From JAWMQL01 sp033283165 (GTDB lineage Bacteria; Pseudomonadota; Gammaproteobacteria; Pseudomonadales; Halieaceae), in assembly GCA_033283165.1 (NCBI GenBank), contig JAWMQL010000004.1:1-64000 (forward strand): DNA of 64,000 nucleotides, given 5' to 3'. The translations under genes and the position numbers were made by a program. Under the pieces are notes generated by a model. The model did not search any database. It saw nothing but the letters and a program-made list of their open reading frames with translations, and was not told where the DNA came from. Shown here in pieces: positions 26,170 through 35,208 of this stretch; position 1 is the first letter of the stretch; every line of letters starts with the position of its first letter.

Positions 26170-26197
26170 TTGACCTTCTGAGCCCAGTCCTTATACT
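26170..26197 (+). promoter_or_regulatory. Sigma-70-type promoter for apbC
   Basis: TTGACC at 26170 and TATACT at 26192 are separated by 16 bases, a strong match to the sigma-70 consensus, 54 bases upstream of the apbC start codon. Just before it (26149-26166) a GCGCTACTATAGCG palindrome lies between the two divergent genes and could be an operator or part of the metG leader. Confidence 0.7.
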
Positions 26198-26250
26198 AGC
26201 GTGCCAGCTGCGCATCCAGCGCGGCGCAACACGGAGCCGGGCCGGTTCAC

Positions 26251-27066
26251 ATGAACGAAATCAAGCATATCATCGCCGTCGCCTCCGGCAAGGGAGGCGT
26301 GGGCAAATCCACCACGGCAGTCAATCTCGCTCTGGCGCTGAGGGAAGGCGGCGGGGTCGTCGGTCTGCTGGACGCGGATATCTACGGCCCCAGCCAGCAG
26401 CTGATGCTGGGTATCCCCGAGGGGCAGCAACCGGAGCAGCAGGGTGGGCAGTTCCTGCTGCCCATCGAGGCCCACGGCCTGCGCACCATGTCCATGGGTT
26501 ATCTGGTCGACGAGCGAACGCCGATGGTCTGGCGCGGCCCCATGGCCGGCGGCGCCCTGGCCCAGATGCTGGAACAGACCCTGTGGGGCGAACTGGACTA
26601 CCTCGTGATCGACATGCCGCCGGGAACGGGGGATATCCAGCTGACCCTGTCCCAGAAAGCAAGGGTGGCTGGCGCGGTTATAGTGACCACGCCCCAGGAC
26701 ATTGCCCTGCTGGATGCGCAGAAAGGCATCGAGATGTTCCGCAAGGTCGATGTGCCGATTCTCGGTGTGGTGGAGAACATGGCCGTCCATGTCTGCAGTA
26801 ACTGCGGCCATCGGGAGCACATATTCGGCGCACACGGTGGCGAGCGCATTGCCCGGGAATACGGGGTCCCACTGCTGGCCAGCCTGCCCCTGTCACTGGC
26901 GATTCGCGAGCAGACCGATTCCGGGCGGCCCACCGTGGTATCCGATCCCGAGTCCGACGCGGCCAAGGCCTATCGCCAGGCCGCGGCGGGAATCCGCGAG
27001 GCCCTGCAGGCCCAGGGCGGCGGGGTGGTCAAGCAGTTTCCCAATATCAGTATCTCCGACGATTGA
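26251..27066 (+). CDS. apbC: Iron-sulfur cluster carrier ApbC/Mrp
   Basis: A 271-residue P-loop ATPase of the Mrp/NBP35 class. Deviant Walker A GKGGVGKSTT at residue 13, LLDADIYGPS, VIDMPPGTGD (switch/Walker B) and the family CxxC in CSNCGHREHIFG. The CxxC pair binds a bridging [4Fe-4S] cluster for transfer to apoproteins. The short N-terminus lacks the DUF59 domain seen in some homologs. Divergent from metG as in many gammaproteobacteria, and 18 bases from dcd. Confidence 0.92.
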   Translation: MNEIKHIIAVASGKGGVGKSTTAVNLALALREGGGVVGLLDADIYGPSQQLMLGIPEGQQPEQQGGQFLLPIEAHGLRTMSMGYLVDERTPMVWRGPMAGGALAQMLEQTLWGELDYLVIDMPPGTGDIQLTLSQKARVAGAVIVTTPQDIALLDAQKGIEMFRKVDVPILGVVENMAVHVCSNCGHREHIFGAHGGERIAREYGVPLLASLPLSLAIREQTDSGRPTVVSDPESDAAKAYRQAAAGIREALQAQGGGVVKQFPNISISDD

Positions 27067-27084
27067 ATCGGGTAAGGAAGGCAG

Positions 27085-27651
27085 GTGAGCATCAAATCGG
27101 ACAAGTGGATTCGCCGTATGGCGCAGGAACACGGCATGATCGAACCCTACGAGGCGGGCCAGGTCCGTCACAACGGGACTGAGCGCCTGATATCCTACGG
27201 CACCTCCAGCTACGGCTACGACGTGCGCTGCTCCAATGAGTTCAAAGTCTTTACCAACATTCATTCGGCGACGGTGGATCCCAAGCACTTCGACGAGGAC
27301 TCGTTCGTCGACGTGGTGGGCGAGGTCTGCATTATTCCGCCCAACTCCTTTGCCCTGGCGCGCACCGTGGAATACTTCCGTATCCCGCGCAACGTGCTGA
27401 CCGTGTGCCTGGGAAAATCGACCTACGCGCGCTGTGGCATTATCGTGAACGTGACACCGCTGGAGCCGGAGTGGGAGGGCCACGTAACCCTGGAGTTTTC
27501 CAACACGACCACCCTGCCCGCCAAGATTTACGCCAACGAGGGTGTGGCGCAAATGTTGTTCTTCGAATCGGACGAGGTCTGCGAGGTCAGCTACAAGGAT
27601 CGCGGCGGCAAATACCAGGGCCAGACCGGGGTCACCCTGCCCAAGACCTGA
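27085..27651 (+). CDS. dcd: dCTP deaminase
   Basis: A 188-residue protein starting at GTG with GGAAGGCAG upstream. Motifs: SSYGYDVRCSNEFKVF, FALARTVEYFRIPRN, GKSTYARCG and VTPLEPEWEGHVTLEFSN, which contains the catalytic Glu. It converts dCTP to dUTP for thymidylate synthesis. Likely co-transcribed with apbC. Confidence 0.95.
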   Translation: MSIKSDKWIRRMAQEHGMIEPYEAGQVRHNGTERLISYGTSSYGYDVRCSNEFKVFTNIHSATVDPKHFDEDSFVDVVGEVCIIPPNSFALARTVEYFRIPRNVLTVCLGKSTYARCGIIVNVTPLEPEWEGHVTLEFSNTTTLPAKIYANEGVAQMLFFESDEVCEVSYKDRGGKYQGQTGVTLPKT

Positions 27652-27719
27652 TCCTCGATTTGCCTGTTGCCGAACAAACGACTTAACTGTAGATATGTTT
27701 AGCAACAGGATAGCGGACG

Positions 27720-28613
27720 ATGAACGAAAAATCCGATGAACCTCTGTTGGCACGACCAGAAGACCGGCCCGACTTTGGTCGGGGCCGCGGCGGCCCGCCG
27801 CTGATTCCGATCGTACTGGTTTTGCTGGTTGCAGCGGGCCTGGCGGTCTACTGGTTTTATGGCAGCGGTGACAGTGAAGAGCCGGCGCCCCCGCCGGTGG
27901 TGGCGCCCCAGCCCCAGCCCGAACCACCCCCGGCTCCGGACATCCCGCCTATCGAGCCCGAAGCGGAACCCGCCGAGGCAGTCGCGCAACCGGCGCCCGA
28001 ACCGGAACCGGTGCCGGAGCCTGTCCTGACCCTGGAAACCAGTGACGAGGTGGTAGTCGAGGAGCTGTCAGCCGCCGGCGCCGACGAACTGCTGGCCAAC
28101 GGCCTGACCTACGAGAGCCTGGTGGATCGCGGCGCCGCCCTGGTCGAGAGCCTGAGCCGTGGACAGGTGCCCCATAAGCTGTTGCGTATCAACCCACCGC
28201 AGGAGAAATTCAGCGTGCAGGAGCAGGGCGATGTGCTGTACCTGGACCCGGCCAGCTATCGTCGCTACGACGACTATGCGGACGCAGTCGCCAGCCTGGA
28301 TACCGAGCAGCTGGCGGGCATGTTTCACCACCTGAGGCCGCTGCTTGAACAGGTATTTGAAGCCCAGGGATTTCCAGCCGATGAGTTCGACAATACCCTG
28401 ATTCGGGCGCTGGACCGTATCATCGCCGCTCCGAGCCTGGCCGAACCCCCGCAGGTAAAGTCCGGGATCAAGAGCTACAAGTACGTGGATCCGGAGCTGG
28501 AGGGGCTGCCCGAACTGGAGAAACAGTTGTTGCGCATGGGCCCTGAGAACACGGCGAAAATCCAGGCCCAGGCGCGTGCGTTGCGGGAGGCCCTGCTGGG
28601 TCCGGTGCGATAG
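27720..28613 (+). CDS. DUF3014 membrane-anchored protein
   Basis: A 297-residue protein with a short cytoplasmic N-terminus, one membrane helix (LIPIVLVLLVAAGLAVYWF, about 28-46), a Pro/Glu-rich periplasmic stalk (about 52-105) and a helical C-terminal domain containing DPASYRRYDDYADAVASLD and YKYVDPELEGLPELEKQLLRMGP. This layout and the latter motif fit DUF3014. Function unknown; probably a periplasmic envelope protein. Confidence 0.8.
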   Translation: MNEKSDEPLLARPEDRPDFGRGRGGPPLIPIVLVLLVAAGLAVYWFYGSGDSEEPAPPPVVAPQPQPEPPPAPDIPPIEPEAEPAEAVAQPAPEPEPVPEPVLTLETSDEVVVEELSAAGADELLANGLTYESLVDRGAALVESLSRGQVPHKLLRINPPQEKFSVQEQGDVLYLDPASYRRYDDYADAVASLDTEQLAGMFHHLRPLLEQVFEAQGFPADEFDNTLIRALDRIIAAPSLAEPPQVKSGIKSYKYVDPELEGLPELEKQLLRMGPENTAKIQAQARALREALLGPVR

Positions 28614-28633
28614 GGCGATCCATCCGGTCGCCC
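28613..28633. terminator. Possible bidirectional hairpin between convergent genes
   Basis: GGGCGA and TCGCCC form a 6-bp stem over a 9-base loop, lying between the DUF3014 stop and the DUF3108 stop. There is no T-run on either side, so it is at best a weak terminator. Confidence 0.3.
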
Positions 28634-28636
28634 AAC

Positions 28637-29416
28637 CTAGGGCGATTGCACGGGTTCACCATCGATAGCAGCTGAGATGATGGTGGCCTCGGTCGGGCTG
28701 CCGTCTTCGATGTGCACGGTCTTGACCATCATGAAATCCCAGGCGGGGGCGACCCACAGATCGGATTTACGGTCATCATCATCGTGCAGGCGTTCGAAAT
28801 GCAGGGTATTCACCGTTCCCAGTTCGGTCTCAAGTTCTTCTTCTGCCACGTATTTCAGGACGTAGTCCTTGATTCGCTTGCCGTCCGCCACCCTGAAAGT
28901 AACGTCCTCTTTCGGGGTGGGGTCGTTGAGCAGGAACAGGCGCAACTGCTCCTGTTGGCTGACCCGGTCCAGGGTGCCCTCGCTGTAGGGCAACTCATAC
29001 CAGACGTCCTTGTAGAGGCTGCGAATGATGTCAGAGCCCTCGGTGAAGTGTACCTCCCGGCGTCGGTTGATCAGGCCGGACCCCTGGTAAATCCACGACC
29101 TGGGCTTGATCCGATCGCCATCAACCGTAAACACCGACGTCTCCTGGAAGCCTGCCACCAGCATCTTGCCGCCATTGGTGAGAATCCATTCCTGGTTTTT
29201 GCCGCGTTTCAGCTGTCGGTTCAGGGTAATTGACATACCCCGCGTCGTGGTCTTGTACGCCGCCTCGTAGGGCTTGAACGCCTCGGCCGCCTGCGTCTCT
29301 GACAGTTGCGGCTGTTCGTCGGCCTGCAGCGGCGGCTGCCACAACAGGAGTCCCAGGACCAGCAGGCTAGGCAGCCGGCGTGTAGGGATAACCGCTCTCG
29401 GGGAGAATGTTACCAT
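28637..29416 (-). CDS. DUF3108 exported protein
   Basis: A 259-residue protein from the ATG at 29416, with GGAGC 9 bases upstream. A signal peptide (LPSLLVLGLLLWQPPLQA) precedes a beta-rich domain containing YEAAYKTTTRGMSITL and a C-terminal WVAPAWDFMMVKTVHIEDG segment, both typical of DUF3108. The start lies 50 bp inside the 3' end of purN, so translation is probably coupled. A purM-purN-DUF3108 order is common in gammaproteobacteria; the role is unknown. Confidence 0.82.
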   Translation of the reverse strand: MVTFSPRAVIPTRRLPSLLVLGLLLWQPPLQADEQPQLSETQAAEAFKPYEAAYKTTTRGMSITLNRQLKRGKNQEWILTNGGKMLVAGFQETSVFTVDGDRIKPRSWIYQGSGLINRRREVHFTEGSDIIRSLYKDVWYELPYSEGTLDRVSQQEQLRLFLLNDPTPKEDVTFRVADGKRIKDYVLKYVAEEELETELGTVNTLHFERLHDDDDRKSDLWVAPAWDFMMVKTVHIEDGSPTEATIISAAIDGEPVQSP

Positions 29417-30029
29417 CGAGTTCTGCTCCGTTTTCTGTGAGGCGCAAGCGTCCTTCCAGGTACCACCGCGCAGCGATGGGGTAAATGACATGTTCCAACA
29501 GCAGTACCCGACTTGCAAGGCTGTCTGCGGTGTCGCCCTGTTTGACAGGCACCTTTGCCTGTATGACAGGTGGGCCCCCGTCGAGTTCCGGCGTCACGAA
29601 GTGCACGGTGACGCCTGCTTCCCGGTCGCCGGCGTCCAGGGCCCGCTGGTGGGTGTTCAGGCCCGGGTAGCGCGGCAGCAGGGAGGGATGGATATTCAAC
29701 AGCCGGCCAGCGTAGGGATTGATGAACTCCGGGGTCAGGATACGCATGAATCCGGCCAGTATAACCAGGTCGACCTGGTGCGACTGCAGGCATCTGACCA
29801 TGGCTCGATCGAAGTCCTCCCGGCTGTCATATTGCCGGTGGTCGACACACGCCGTCTCTATGCCGGCCTGACGGGCCCGTTCCAGTCCGGCGGCATCGGG
29901 CCTGTTGCTGAGCACCAGAGCGATTTCGGCAGGCAACTCGCCGCGCTCAATTGCTTCGATGAACGCCATCATATTAGAGCCGCGGCCGGAGATCAGTATG
30001 GCCAGCCGGGCTTTGCGGGTTCCGCTCAC
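29367..30029 (-). CDS. purN: Phosphoribosylglycinamide formyltransferase
   Basis: A 220-residue enzyme of purine synthesis (GAR plus 10-formyl-THF to FGAR). The GTG start at 30029 overlaps the purM stop as GTGA; the longer frame is not the true start. Motifs: LISGRGSNM near the N-terminus, the catalytic Asn/His in LLNIHPSLLPRYPG, and the catalytic Asp in TVHFVTPELDGGPPV. Normal length. Confidence 0.95.
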   Translation of the reverse strand: MSGTRKARLAILISGRGSNMMAFIEAIERGELPAEIALVLSNRPDAAGLERARQAGIETACVDHRQYDSREDFDRAMVRCLQSHQVDLVILAGFMRILTPEFINPYAGRLLNIHPSLLPRYPGLNTHQRALDAGDREAGVTVHFVTPELDGGPPVIQAKVPVKQGDTADSLASRVLLLEHVIYPIAARWYLEGRLRLTENGAELDGNILPESGYPYTPAA

Positions 30030-31066
30030 GGCTCCAGTGCTACCTCGTTGCCGCCCGGCACGATGGTACCGATCTGCCAGGCCTCGCAGCCAGCCGCCGA
30101 CAGCAGTTCCAGTGCCGTGTCCGCGTCCTCGGGTGCCACGCACACCACCATGCCGACCCCGCAATTAAAGGTGCGGTACATCTCGCGGGTATCCACATTG
30201 CCCGCGCTCTGCAGCCACTGGAAAACCGCGGGCCAGCTCCAGCTGCCTGTGTCGATTCGCGCACTGCAGTCGTCGGGCAGCACCCGGGGCAGGTTCTCCA
30301 ATAACCCGCCGCCCGTGATGTGGGACAGTGCCTTGACCCGCACTGCCCGGAACAGCTCCAGCAGTGGCTTGACATAGATTGTGGTTGGCATGAGCAGCGC
30401 TTCGCCCAGGGTACCAGTGCCCAGTGCCCCGCCCAGGTCGGCCTCCGCTACCTCGATGATCTTGCGGATCAGGGAGTAACCATTGGAGTGCGGACCGCTG
30501 CTGGCCAGGCCGAGCAGGATATCCCCCGCTCGCACCTCGCTGCCGTCGATGATCTCGGATTTCTCCACCACGCCAACACAGAATCCCGCCAGGTCATAGT
30601 CCTCGCCCTCATACATGCCCGGCATCTCGGCCGTCTCTCCGCCCACCAGGGCGCAACCGGCCAGTTCACAACCGCGGCCAATACCGGTAACGACATCGAC
30701 TGCCGTATCGACGCTCAGTTTGCCGGTGGCGTAGTAGTCGAGGAAGAACAGCGGCTCCGCGCCCGCCACCACGAGGTCATTGACACACATGGCCACCAGA
30801 TCTATGCCGATGGTGTCGTGTACGCCCAGGTCCATGGCCAGCCGCAACTTGGTTCCAACCCCGTCGGTGCCGGAAACCAAAACCGGCTCCCGGTAGCCCT
30901 GCGGCAATTCACAGAGGGCGCCGAAACCGCCCAGTCCGCCCAATACCTCGGGCCGCCGGGTGCGTTTTGAAACCCCCTTGATGCGCTCCACCAGGGCGTT
31001 GCCGGCATCGATATCGACGCCTGCATCGCGATAGCTCAGCTTCTGTTTGCCGTTGTCAGTGCTCAT
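30026..31066 (-). CDS. purM: Phosphoribosylformylglycinamidine cyclo-ligase
   Basis: A 346-residue AIR synthetase. Recognisable motifs: LSYRDAGVDIDAGN at the N-terminus, SGTDGVGTKLRLA, GGETAEMPGMY and SSGPHSNGYSLIRK. First gene of the purM-purN-DUF3108 unit; divergent from the DUF2066/perM-like/hda unit, as is usual in gammaproteobacteria. Confidence 0.96.
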   Translation of the reverse strand: MSTDNGKQKLSYRDAGVDIDAGNALVERIKGVSKRTRRPEVLGGLGGFGALCELPQGYREPVLVSGTDGVGTKLRLAMDLGVHDTIGIDLVAMCVNDLVVAGAEPLFFLDYYATGKLSVDTAVDVVTGIGRGCELAGCALVGGETAEMPGMYEGEDYDLAGFCVGVVEKSEIIDGSEVRAGDILLGLASSGPHSNGYSLIRKIIEVAEADLGGALGTGTLGEALLMPTTIYVKPLLELFRAVRVKALSHITGGGLLENLPRVLPDDCSARIDTGSWSWPAVFQWLQSAGNVDTREMYRTFNCGVGMVVCVAPEDADTALELLSAAGCEAWQIGTIVPGGNEVALEP

Positions 31067-31200
31067 TGTGCCGCTCGTTCCATGGCTTGCCGGGGGGTGG
31101 TGTGAAAGAGCGCGCTATTCTAGCGTGAAAGTCAGGTCAACACACTAGCGGTTGGCGCAGGGTCGGCCCGGGACCGTTGTGCTGTTACAATGCCGCTGCG

Positions 31201-32256
31201 ATGAAGACAGGCATAGGGATAATTGGAGTGCTGCGGGCCGGCTTGCTGGGCCTGGGGCTTGTGCTGTTGCTGCCACTGGCCCGGGCCGAGGTGGTGGACA
31301 CGCTGTACGAGGCCGAGGTCGAGGTCAGCGACCGCAGCGCGGCGGCGAGAGCGGCGGCCGCCAGCGATGCCCTGGCGCTGGTGCTGGTCAAGGTATCCGG
31401 CAGCAGCGAGGTGCTGTCCAATCCGCAGTTACAGCAGAAACTGCAGGATGCGTCGGGTCTGGTGCAGCAGTTTTCCTACCGCGAGGCCCCGGGTGACAGC
31501 GGTCTGCTGCTGCACGTTGAGTTTTCTTCTGCCGTCATCAATGAGCTGGTGACCGGGGCGGGTGCGCCACTGTGGACCGCCAATCGTCCCTCGGTGCTGG
31601 TCTGGCTGGTCGTCGAGGACAGTTTCGGCCGCCGGTTCGTCAGTCCCGGGAGTGAGCCGGAGCTGGCGGCGCAATTGGCTGAGGAGTTTGCGCGCCGCGG
31701 TGTGCCCCTGCAATTTCCCCTGTTTGACCTGGCTGATGCCGCGGCCCTGAACGCCGATCAGGCCTGGCGCCTGAGCGCCGTGCCTATTATCCAGGCCTCG
31801 CAGCGCTACGACGCCACCGAGATACTGGCGGGGCGCGTGGCCGGACTGAGTACCGGTGACTGGCTCGGTGACTGGAGCTTTTTCAGCGGTCCCCGGCGGC
31901 TGGACCGGTCGGCAACCGCTGCGGCCGCAGCGGAATTTTTACATCTGGGGAGTGTTCTGGTCGCGGAGGACCTGGCCTCCCGTTACGCGGTCGCGGCCAG
32001 TCAGCCGGTGGGCGGCGGAGTCGAAATGCGGGTGTCGGGCGTGGAGAGCTATGCCGACTACGCGGGCGTGGTGTCCTGGCTGGAGAGTCTGGAATTGATC
32101 GAGCATGCCAACGTGGAGCAGATCAGCGGCGACAATCTGCTCCTGCGTCTCACGGCCCAGGCCGACGCCGAACAGTTATCGGCGCTTATCGAGTTGAATG
32201 AACGGCTGCGCCGGGAGCCGGGTATGCCGGGACTGGTATACCGGTGGCGGAAGTGA
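31201..32256 (+). CDS. DUF2066 exported protein
   Basis: A 351-residue protein from ATG 31201 with a signal peptide ending PLARAEVVDTLY. The N-terminal EVSDRSAAARAAAASDALALVLVKVSG segment and the following beta-rich domain fit DUF2066, a gammaproteobacterial family of unknown function that sits between purM and the perM-like gene. Overlaps the next gene by 13 bp. Confidence 0.8.
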   Translation: MKTGIGIIGVLRAGLLGLGLVLLLPLARAEVVDTLYEAEVEVSDRSAAARAAAASDALALVLVKVSGSSEVLSNPQLQQKLQDASGLVQQFSYREAPGDSGLLLHVEFSSAVINELVTGAGAPLWTANRPSVLVWLVVEDSFGRRFVSPGSEPELAAQLAEEFARRGVPLQFPLFDLADAAALNADQAWRLSAVPIIQASQRYDATEILAGRVAGLSTGDWLGDWSFFSGPRRLDRSATAAAAAEFLHLGSVLVAEDLASRYAVAASQPVGGGVEMRVSGVESYADYAGVVSWLESLELIEHANVEQISGDNLLLRLTAQADAEQLSALIELNERLRREPGMPGLVYRWRK

Positions 32257-33326
32257 ATCCCGCACCGGGGCTGCCGACCAACCGGTGGGTCTGGGCCCTG
32301 CTGGTGGCAGCGCTGTTTGCCGCCTGCGTCTACCTGTTGCGGCCCATACTGCTGCCCTTCGTACTGGGAGCGATCATTGCCTATCTGGGTGATCCTGCCG
32401 TGGATTACCTGGAGCGCTTCCGGGTACCACGCACCCTGGGGGTCGTTCTGGTTTTCCTCCTGTTCACCGCCGTGGTGGTTCTGGCGCTGGTGATAGCCCT
32501 GCCCAATGTGCTCAATCAGCTGGATGCCCTGGTGCGCAATATTCCGAAGCTGTACAGCTGGGTCATCGACGTGGCCGTCCCCTGGATGGAGCAGCGACTG
32601 GATCTCGATTTTGCAGACCTGCCGCAGGTGGCATGGTCGGGTCAACTGGCGGACAACTGGCAATCGCTGGGTGCGCTCACCGCCCGGACCGTCCGGACCA
32701 TCACCGGCTCCGGCGCCGCGCTGCTGCTGACCCTGGCCAACCTCGCCCTGGTGCCGGTAGTGGCGTTTTACCTGATGCGTGACTGGGATCTGCTGCGCCG
32801 GCATCTGCTGGTCCTGCTCCCCGTGGCCTGGCAGGAAAAAACCGTGGATATGGTGGGCGAGGCGGATGAGGTGATGGGCGCCTTCCTGCGCGGCCAGTTT
32901 CTGGTGATGTGCGCGCTGGGCGTTATCTACGGCTTCGGCCTGTGGTTGGTCGGTCTTGAGTTGGCCCTGGTGCTGGGGCTGATCGCCGGGCTGGCCAGTA
33001 TCGTGCCTTACCTGGGATTCCTGGTGGGAATCATCGCGTCACTGATCGCCGCCTGGGCCCAGTTCCAGGACCTGACCATGCTGTTGTGGGTGGTGCTGGT
33101 GTTCGGTGTTGGCCAGGTTCTCGAAAGTGTGCTGCTGACCCCGGTACTGGTGGGTGACCGTATCGGGTTGCATCCGGTGGCGGTGATTTTTGCCCTGATG
33201 GTGGGTGGGCAACTGGCCGGCTTTGTGGGCGTCCTGCTGGCCCTGCCGGTCAGCGCGGTGGTCATGGTCTTCCTGCGCCACGCCCTGCACCATTACCGGG
33301 CCAGCGATATTTACGGCGGCGATTGA
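32244..33326 (+). CDS. AI-2E family transporter (PerM-like permease)
   Basis: A 360-residue membrane protein starting at GTG 32244 (GTG 32253 is an alternative). Hydrophobic helices at the N-terminus (about 13-55, 65-90), a soluble helical segment, and a C-terminal cluster. The conserved LALVPVVAFYLMRDWD and GQVLESVLLTPVLVGDRIGLHPVAVIFALM motifs define the AI-2E/UPF0118 family. Members include exporters and Na+/H+ antiporters; the substrate is uncertain. Located between DUF2066 and hda, as in pseudomonads. Confidence 0.87.
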   Translation: MAEVNPAPGLPTNRWVWALLVAALFAACVYLLRPILLPFVLGAIIAYLGDPAVDYLERFRVPRTLGVVLVFLLFTAVVVLALVIALPNVLNQLDALVRNIPKLYSWVIDVAVPWMEQRLDLDFADLPQVAWSGQLADNWQSLGALTARTVRTITGSGAALLLTLANLALVPVVAFYLMRDWDLLRRHLLVLLPVAWQEKTVDMVGEADEVMGAFLRGQFLVMCALGVIYGFGLWLVGLELALVLGLIAGLASIVPYLGFLVGIIASLIAAWAQFQDLTMLLWVVLVFGVGQVLESVLLTPVLVGDRIGLHPVAVIFALMVGGQLAGFVGVLLALPVSAVVMVFLRHALHHYRASDIYGGD

Positions 33327-34036
33327 TGGCGAATTCAGAGTCCTTCGTGGGGGAACAGCTGGCCCTGGGGGTGCAGTTGCGTGACGATGCCACGCTCGAC
33401 AACTTCCTGCCGGCCCCGGGCCTGGAACCGCTGTTGCCGCTGCTGCAACGGCAACTGGAGCCGGAGGGCGAAGCCCTGATTTACCTGCATGGAGCGGAGG
33501 ATACCGGCAAGAGCCACCTGCTGCAGGCAGCCTGCCACGCCCGGGGAGCGGGCTCCGCCTACCTGCCCCTCGCCGAGCTGGCGTCATTTCCCCCGGGGGA
33601 CGTGCTGGCCGGACTGGCCTCCAGTGAGCTCGTGTGCCTGGACGACCTGCAGGCAGTCGCCGGGCAGGCAGACTGGGAGCGGGAACTTTTCCTGCTGTTC
33701 AATACGGCGCGCGAAAAGGGCTGCCGACTGTTGCTCAGCGCAGATTGCCCGCCGCGGCGACTGGCTCTGCAGTTGGCCGACCTGCGCTCGCGTTTTGCCT
33801 GGGGTGTGGTATTCGCCCTGCCGGTACTGGATGACGAACGCAGGGCGGCCATCCTTGGTTTCCGGGCCGGGCGGCGCGGCCTGTCCCTCTCGCCGGAAGT
33901 ATGCAGCTATATACTCAACCGGGCGCCTCGCGGAATGGGGCCGTTGCTGGCACTGTTGGAAACCCTGGATCGGGAATCCCTGAGTCAGCAGCGCGCACTG
34001 TCCATCCCCTTCGTCAGGTCGGCGCTGGGCTGGTAA
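33326..34036 (+). CDS. hda: DnaA regulatory inactivator Hda
   Basis: A 236-residue AAA+ protein whose ATG overlaps the upstream stop (TGATG). QLALGVQLRDDATLDNFL at the N-terminus resembles the clamp-binding region of Hda. Walker A-like GAEDTGKSHLLQA, Walker B-like LVCLDDLQA and the DnaA-like sensor region LQLADLRSRFAWG follow. Together with the sliding clamp it promotes DnaA-ATP hydrolysis to limit initiation. Its place after the perM-like gene is typical. Confidence 0.9.
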   Translation: MANSESFVGEQLALGVQLRDDATLDNFLPAPGLEPLLPLLQRQLEPEGEALIYLHGAEDTGKSHLLQAACHARGAGSAYLPLAELASFPPGDVLAGLASSELVCLDDLQAVAGQADWERELFLLFNTAREKGCRLLLSADCPPRRLALQLADLRSRFAWGVVFALPVLDDERRAAILGFRAGRRGLSLSPEVCSYILNRAPRGMGPLLALLETLDRESLSQQRALSIPFVRSALGW

Positions 34037-34146
34037 CAGGTCGGCACTGTCTTCGCAGTGGCAAATTTACAATTCCAGCATTCGACAGGCCATCTCTAAC
34101 TGCTATGCTTCACCGGAATGTTTCAGGGATCCGGAGCTTTATCACG

Positions 34147-35208
34147 ATGAACAATTTGACCAAATCACTGGTTTTCACCGCGGGATTGCTGGGCTCACTG
34201 CTGGCGCAACCGGTATTGGCCGAGCAACCCGTCACCCTGAATCTGGGAGCTGCCCGCTGGTTCTTCGATAATGAGCGCGATGTGGACGATGCCACCACGC
34301 CCTGGGCTAGCATTGAGTATGCCTTCAGCGACCGTTGGGCGGTGGAGGTGTTGTACAACAAAGATGACACAACCTATAGCGATGGCACCGATACCGATAT
34401 CGAGAACTGGCAGCTGGGCCTGCTGATGTATGGCGGCAGCTACGCCGGCAAGGCCAATCGCGTTCGGCCCTACGCCACTTTCGGCGCCGGCGAAATCAAC
34501 CTGGAAGCCGACGATTTCGACACGGTTGAAACCACCGTCAACCTCGGCGCCGGGCTCCGCTGGATGTGGACCCAGCGCTTTGGTGCCCGGCTGGAAGCCA
34601 AGATGTTGCACAGCCTGGATGAGCACCACACGGATGTCCTGCTCAGCGCCGGCCTGAATTACTACTTTGGTGACGTGGGCAGCGATAGCTCGGCTGCGGC
34701 CGCAGTGGGTGCTGGCGCGGCGGTAGGCAGCGCCGCCCAATACGGTGACCAAGACGCCGATGGTGATGGCGTACCCGACGACCGGGACCAGTGCCCGGGC
34801 ACGCCCCAGGGCACCCGGGTCGATTCTGTTGGCTGTCCGTTGAAAGTGGAGCGCATTGCTTCCATCAAGCTCAAGGTGAACTTCGACTTCGACAAGGCGG
34901 TGGTCAAAGAGCAGTATTTTTCCGATATCGCCGAACTCGCTGCGTTCCTGCAGCGCTTCGAGGATCTGCAGGTTGACGTGGAGGGCCACACCGACAGCAC
35001 GGGCCCGGATGCGTACAACCAGGGCCTGTCAGAACGTCGTGCCCAGGCCGTGGTGGACCTGCTGGTCAACCGGCACGGTATCGATGCCAGCCGCTTGCAG
35101 GCAGTGGGCTATGGTGAGTCGCAGCCGGTGGCCAGCAATGACAGTCGCGAGGGCAGGGCGGAAAACCGCCGCGTCATGGCCACACTGGAAGTGGAATACG
35201 AGGAATAG
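34147..35208 (+). CDS. OmpA-family outer membrane protein
   Basis: A 353-residue protein with a signal peptide (MNNLTKSLVFTAGLLGSLLAQPVLA). An eight-stranded beta-barrel domain follows (about 25-190, aromatic-alternating strands such as WLYGGSY-like segments), then an Ala-rich linker, one thrombospondin type 3-like calcium loop DQDADGDGVPDDRDQCPGTP, and an OmpA C-terminal peptidoglycan-binding domain with VEGHTDSTGPDAYNQGLSE and RAENRRVMATLE. It links the outer membrane to peptidoglycan. It has its own 110-bp upstream region. Confidence 0.88.
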   Translation: MNNLTKSLVFTAGLLGSLLAQPVLAEQPVTLNLGAARWFFDNERDVDDATTPWASIEYAFSDRWAVEVLYNKDDTTYSDGTDTDIENWQLGLLMYGGSYAGKANRVRPYATFGAGEINLEADDFDTVETTVNLGAGLRWMWTQRFGARLEAKMLHSLDEHHTDVLLSAGLNYYFGDVGSDSSAAAAVGAGAAVGSAAQYGDQDADGDGVPDDRDQCPGTPQGTRVDSVGCPLKVERIASIKLKVNFDFDKAVVKEQYFSDIAELAAFLQRFEDLQVDVEGHTDSTGPDAYNQGLSERRAQAVVDLLVNRHGIDASRLQAVGYGESQPVASNDSREGRAENRRVMATLEVEYEE

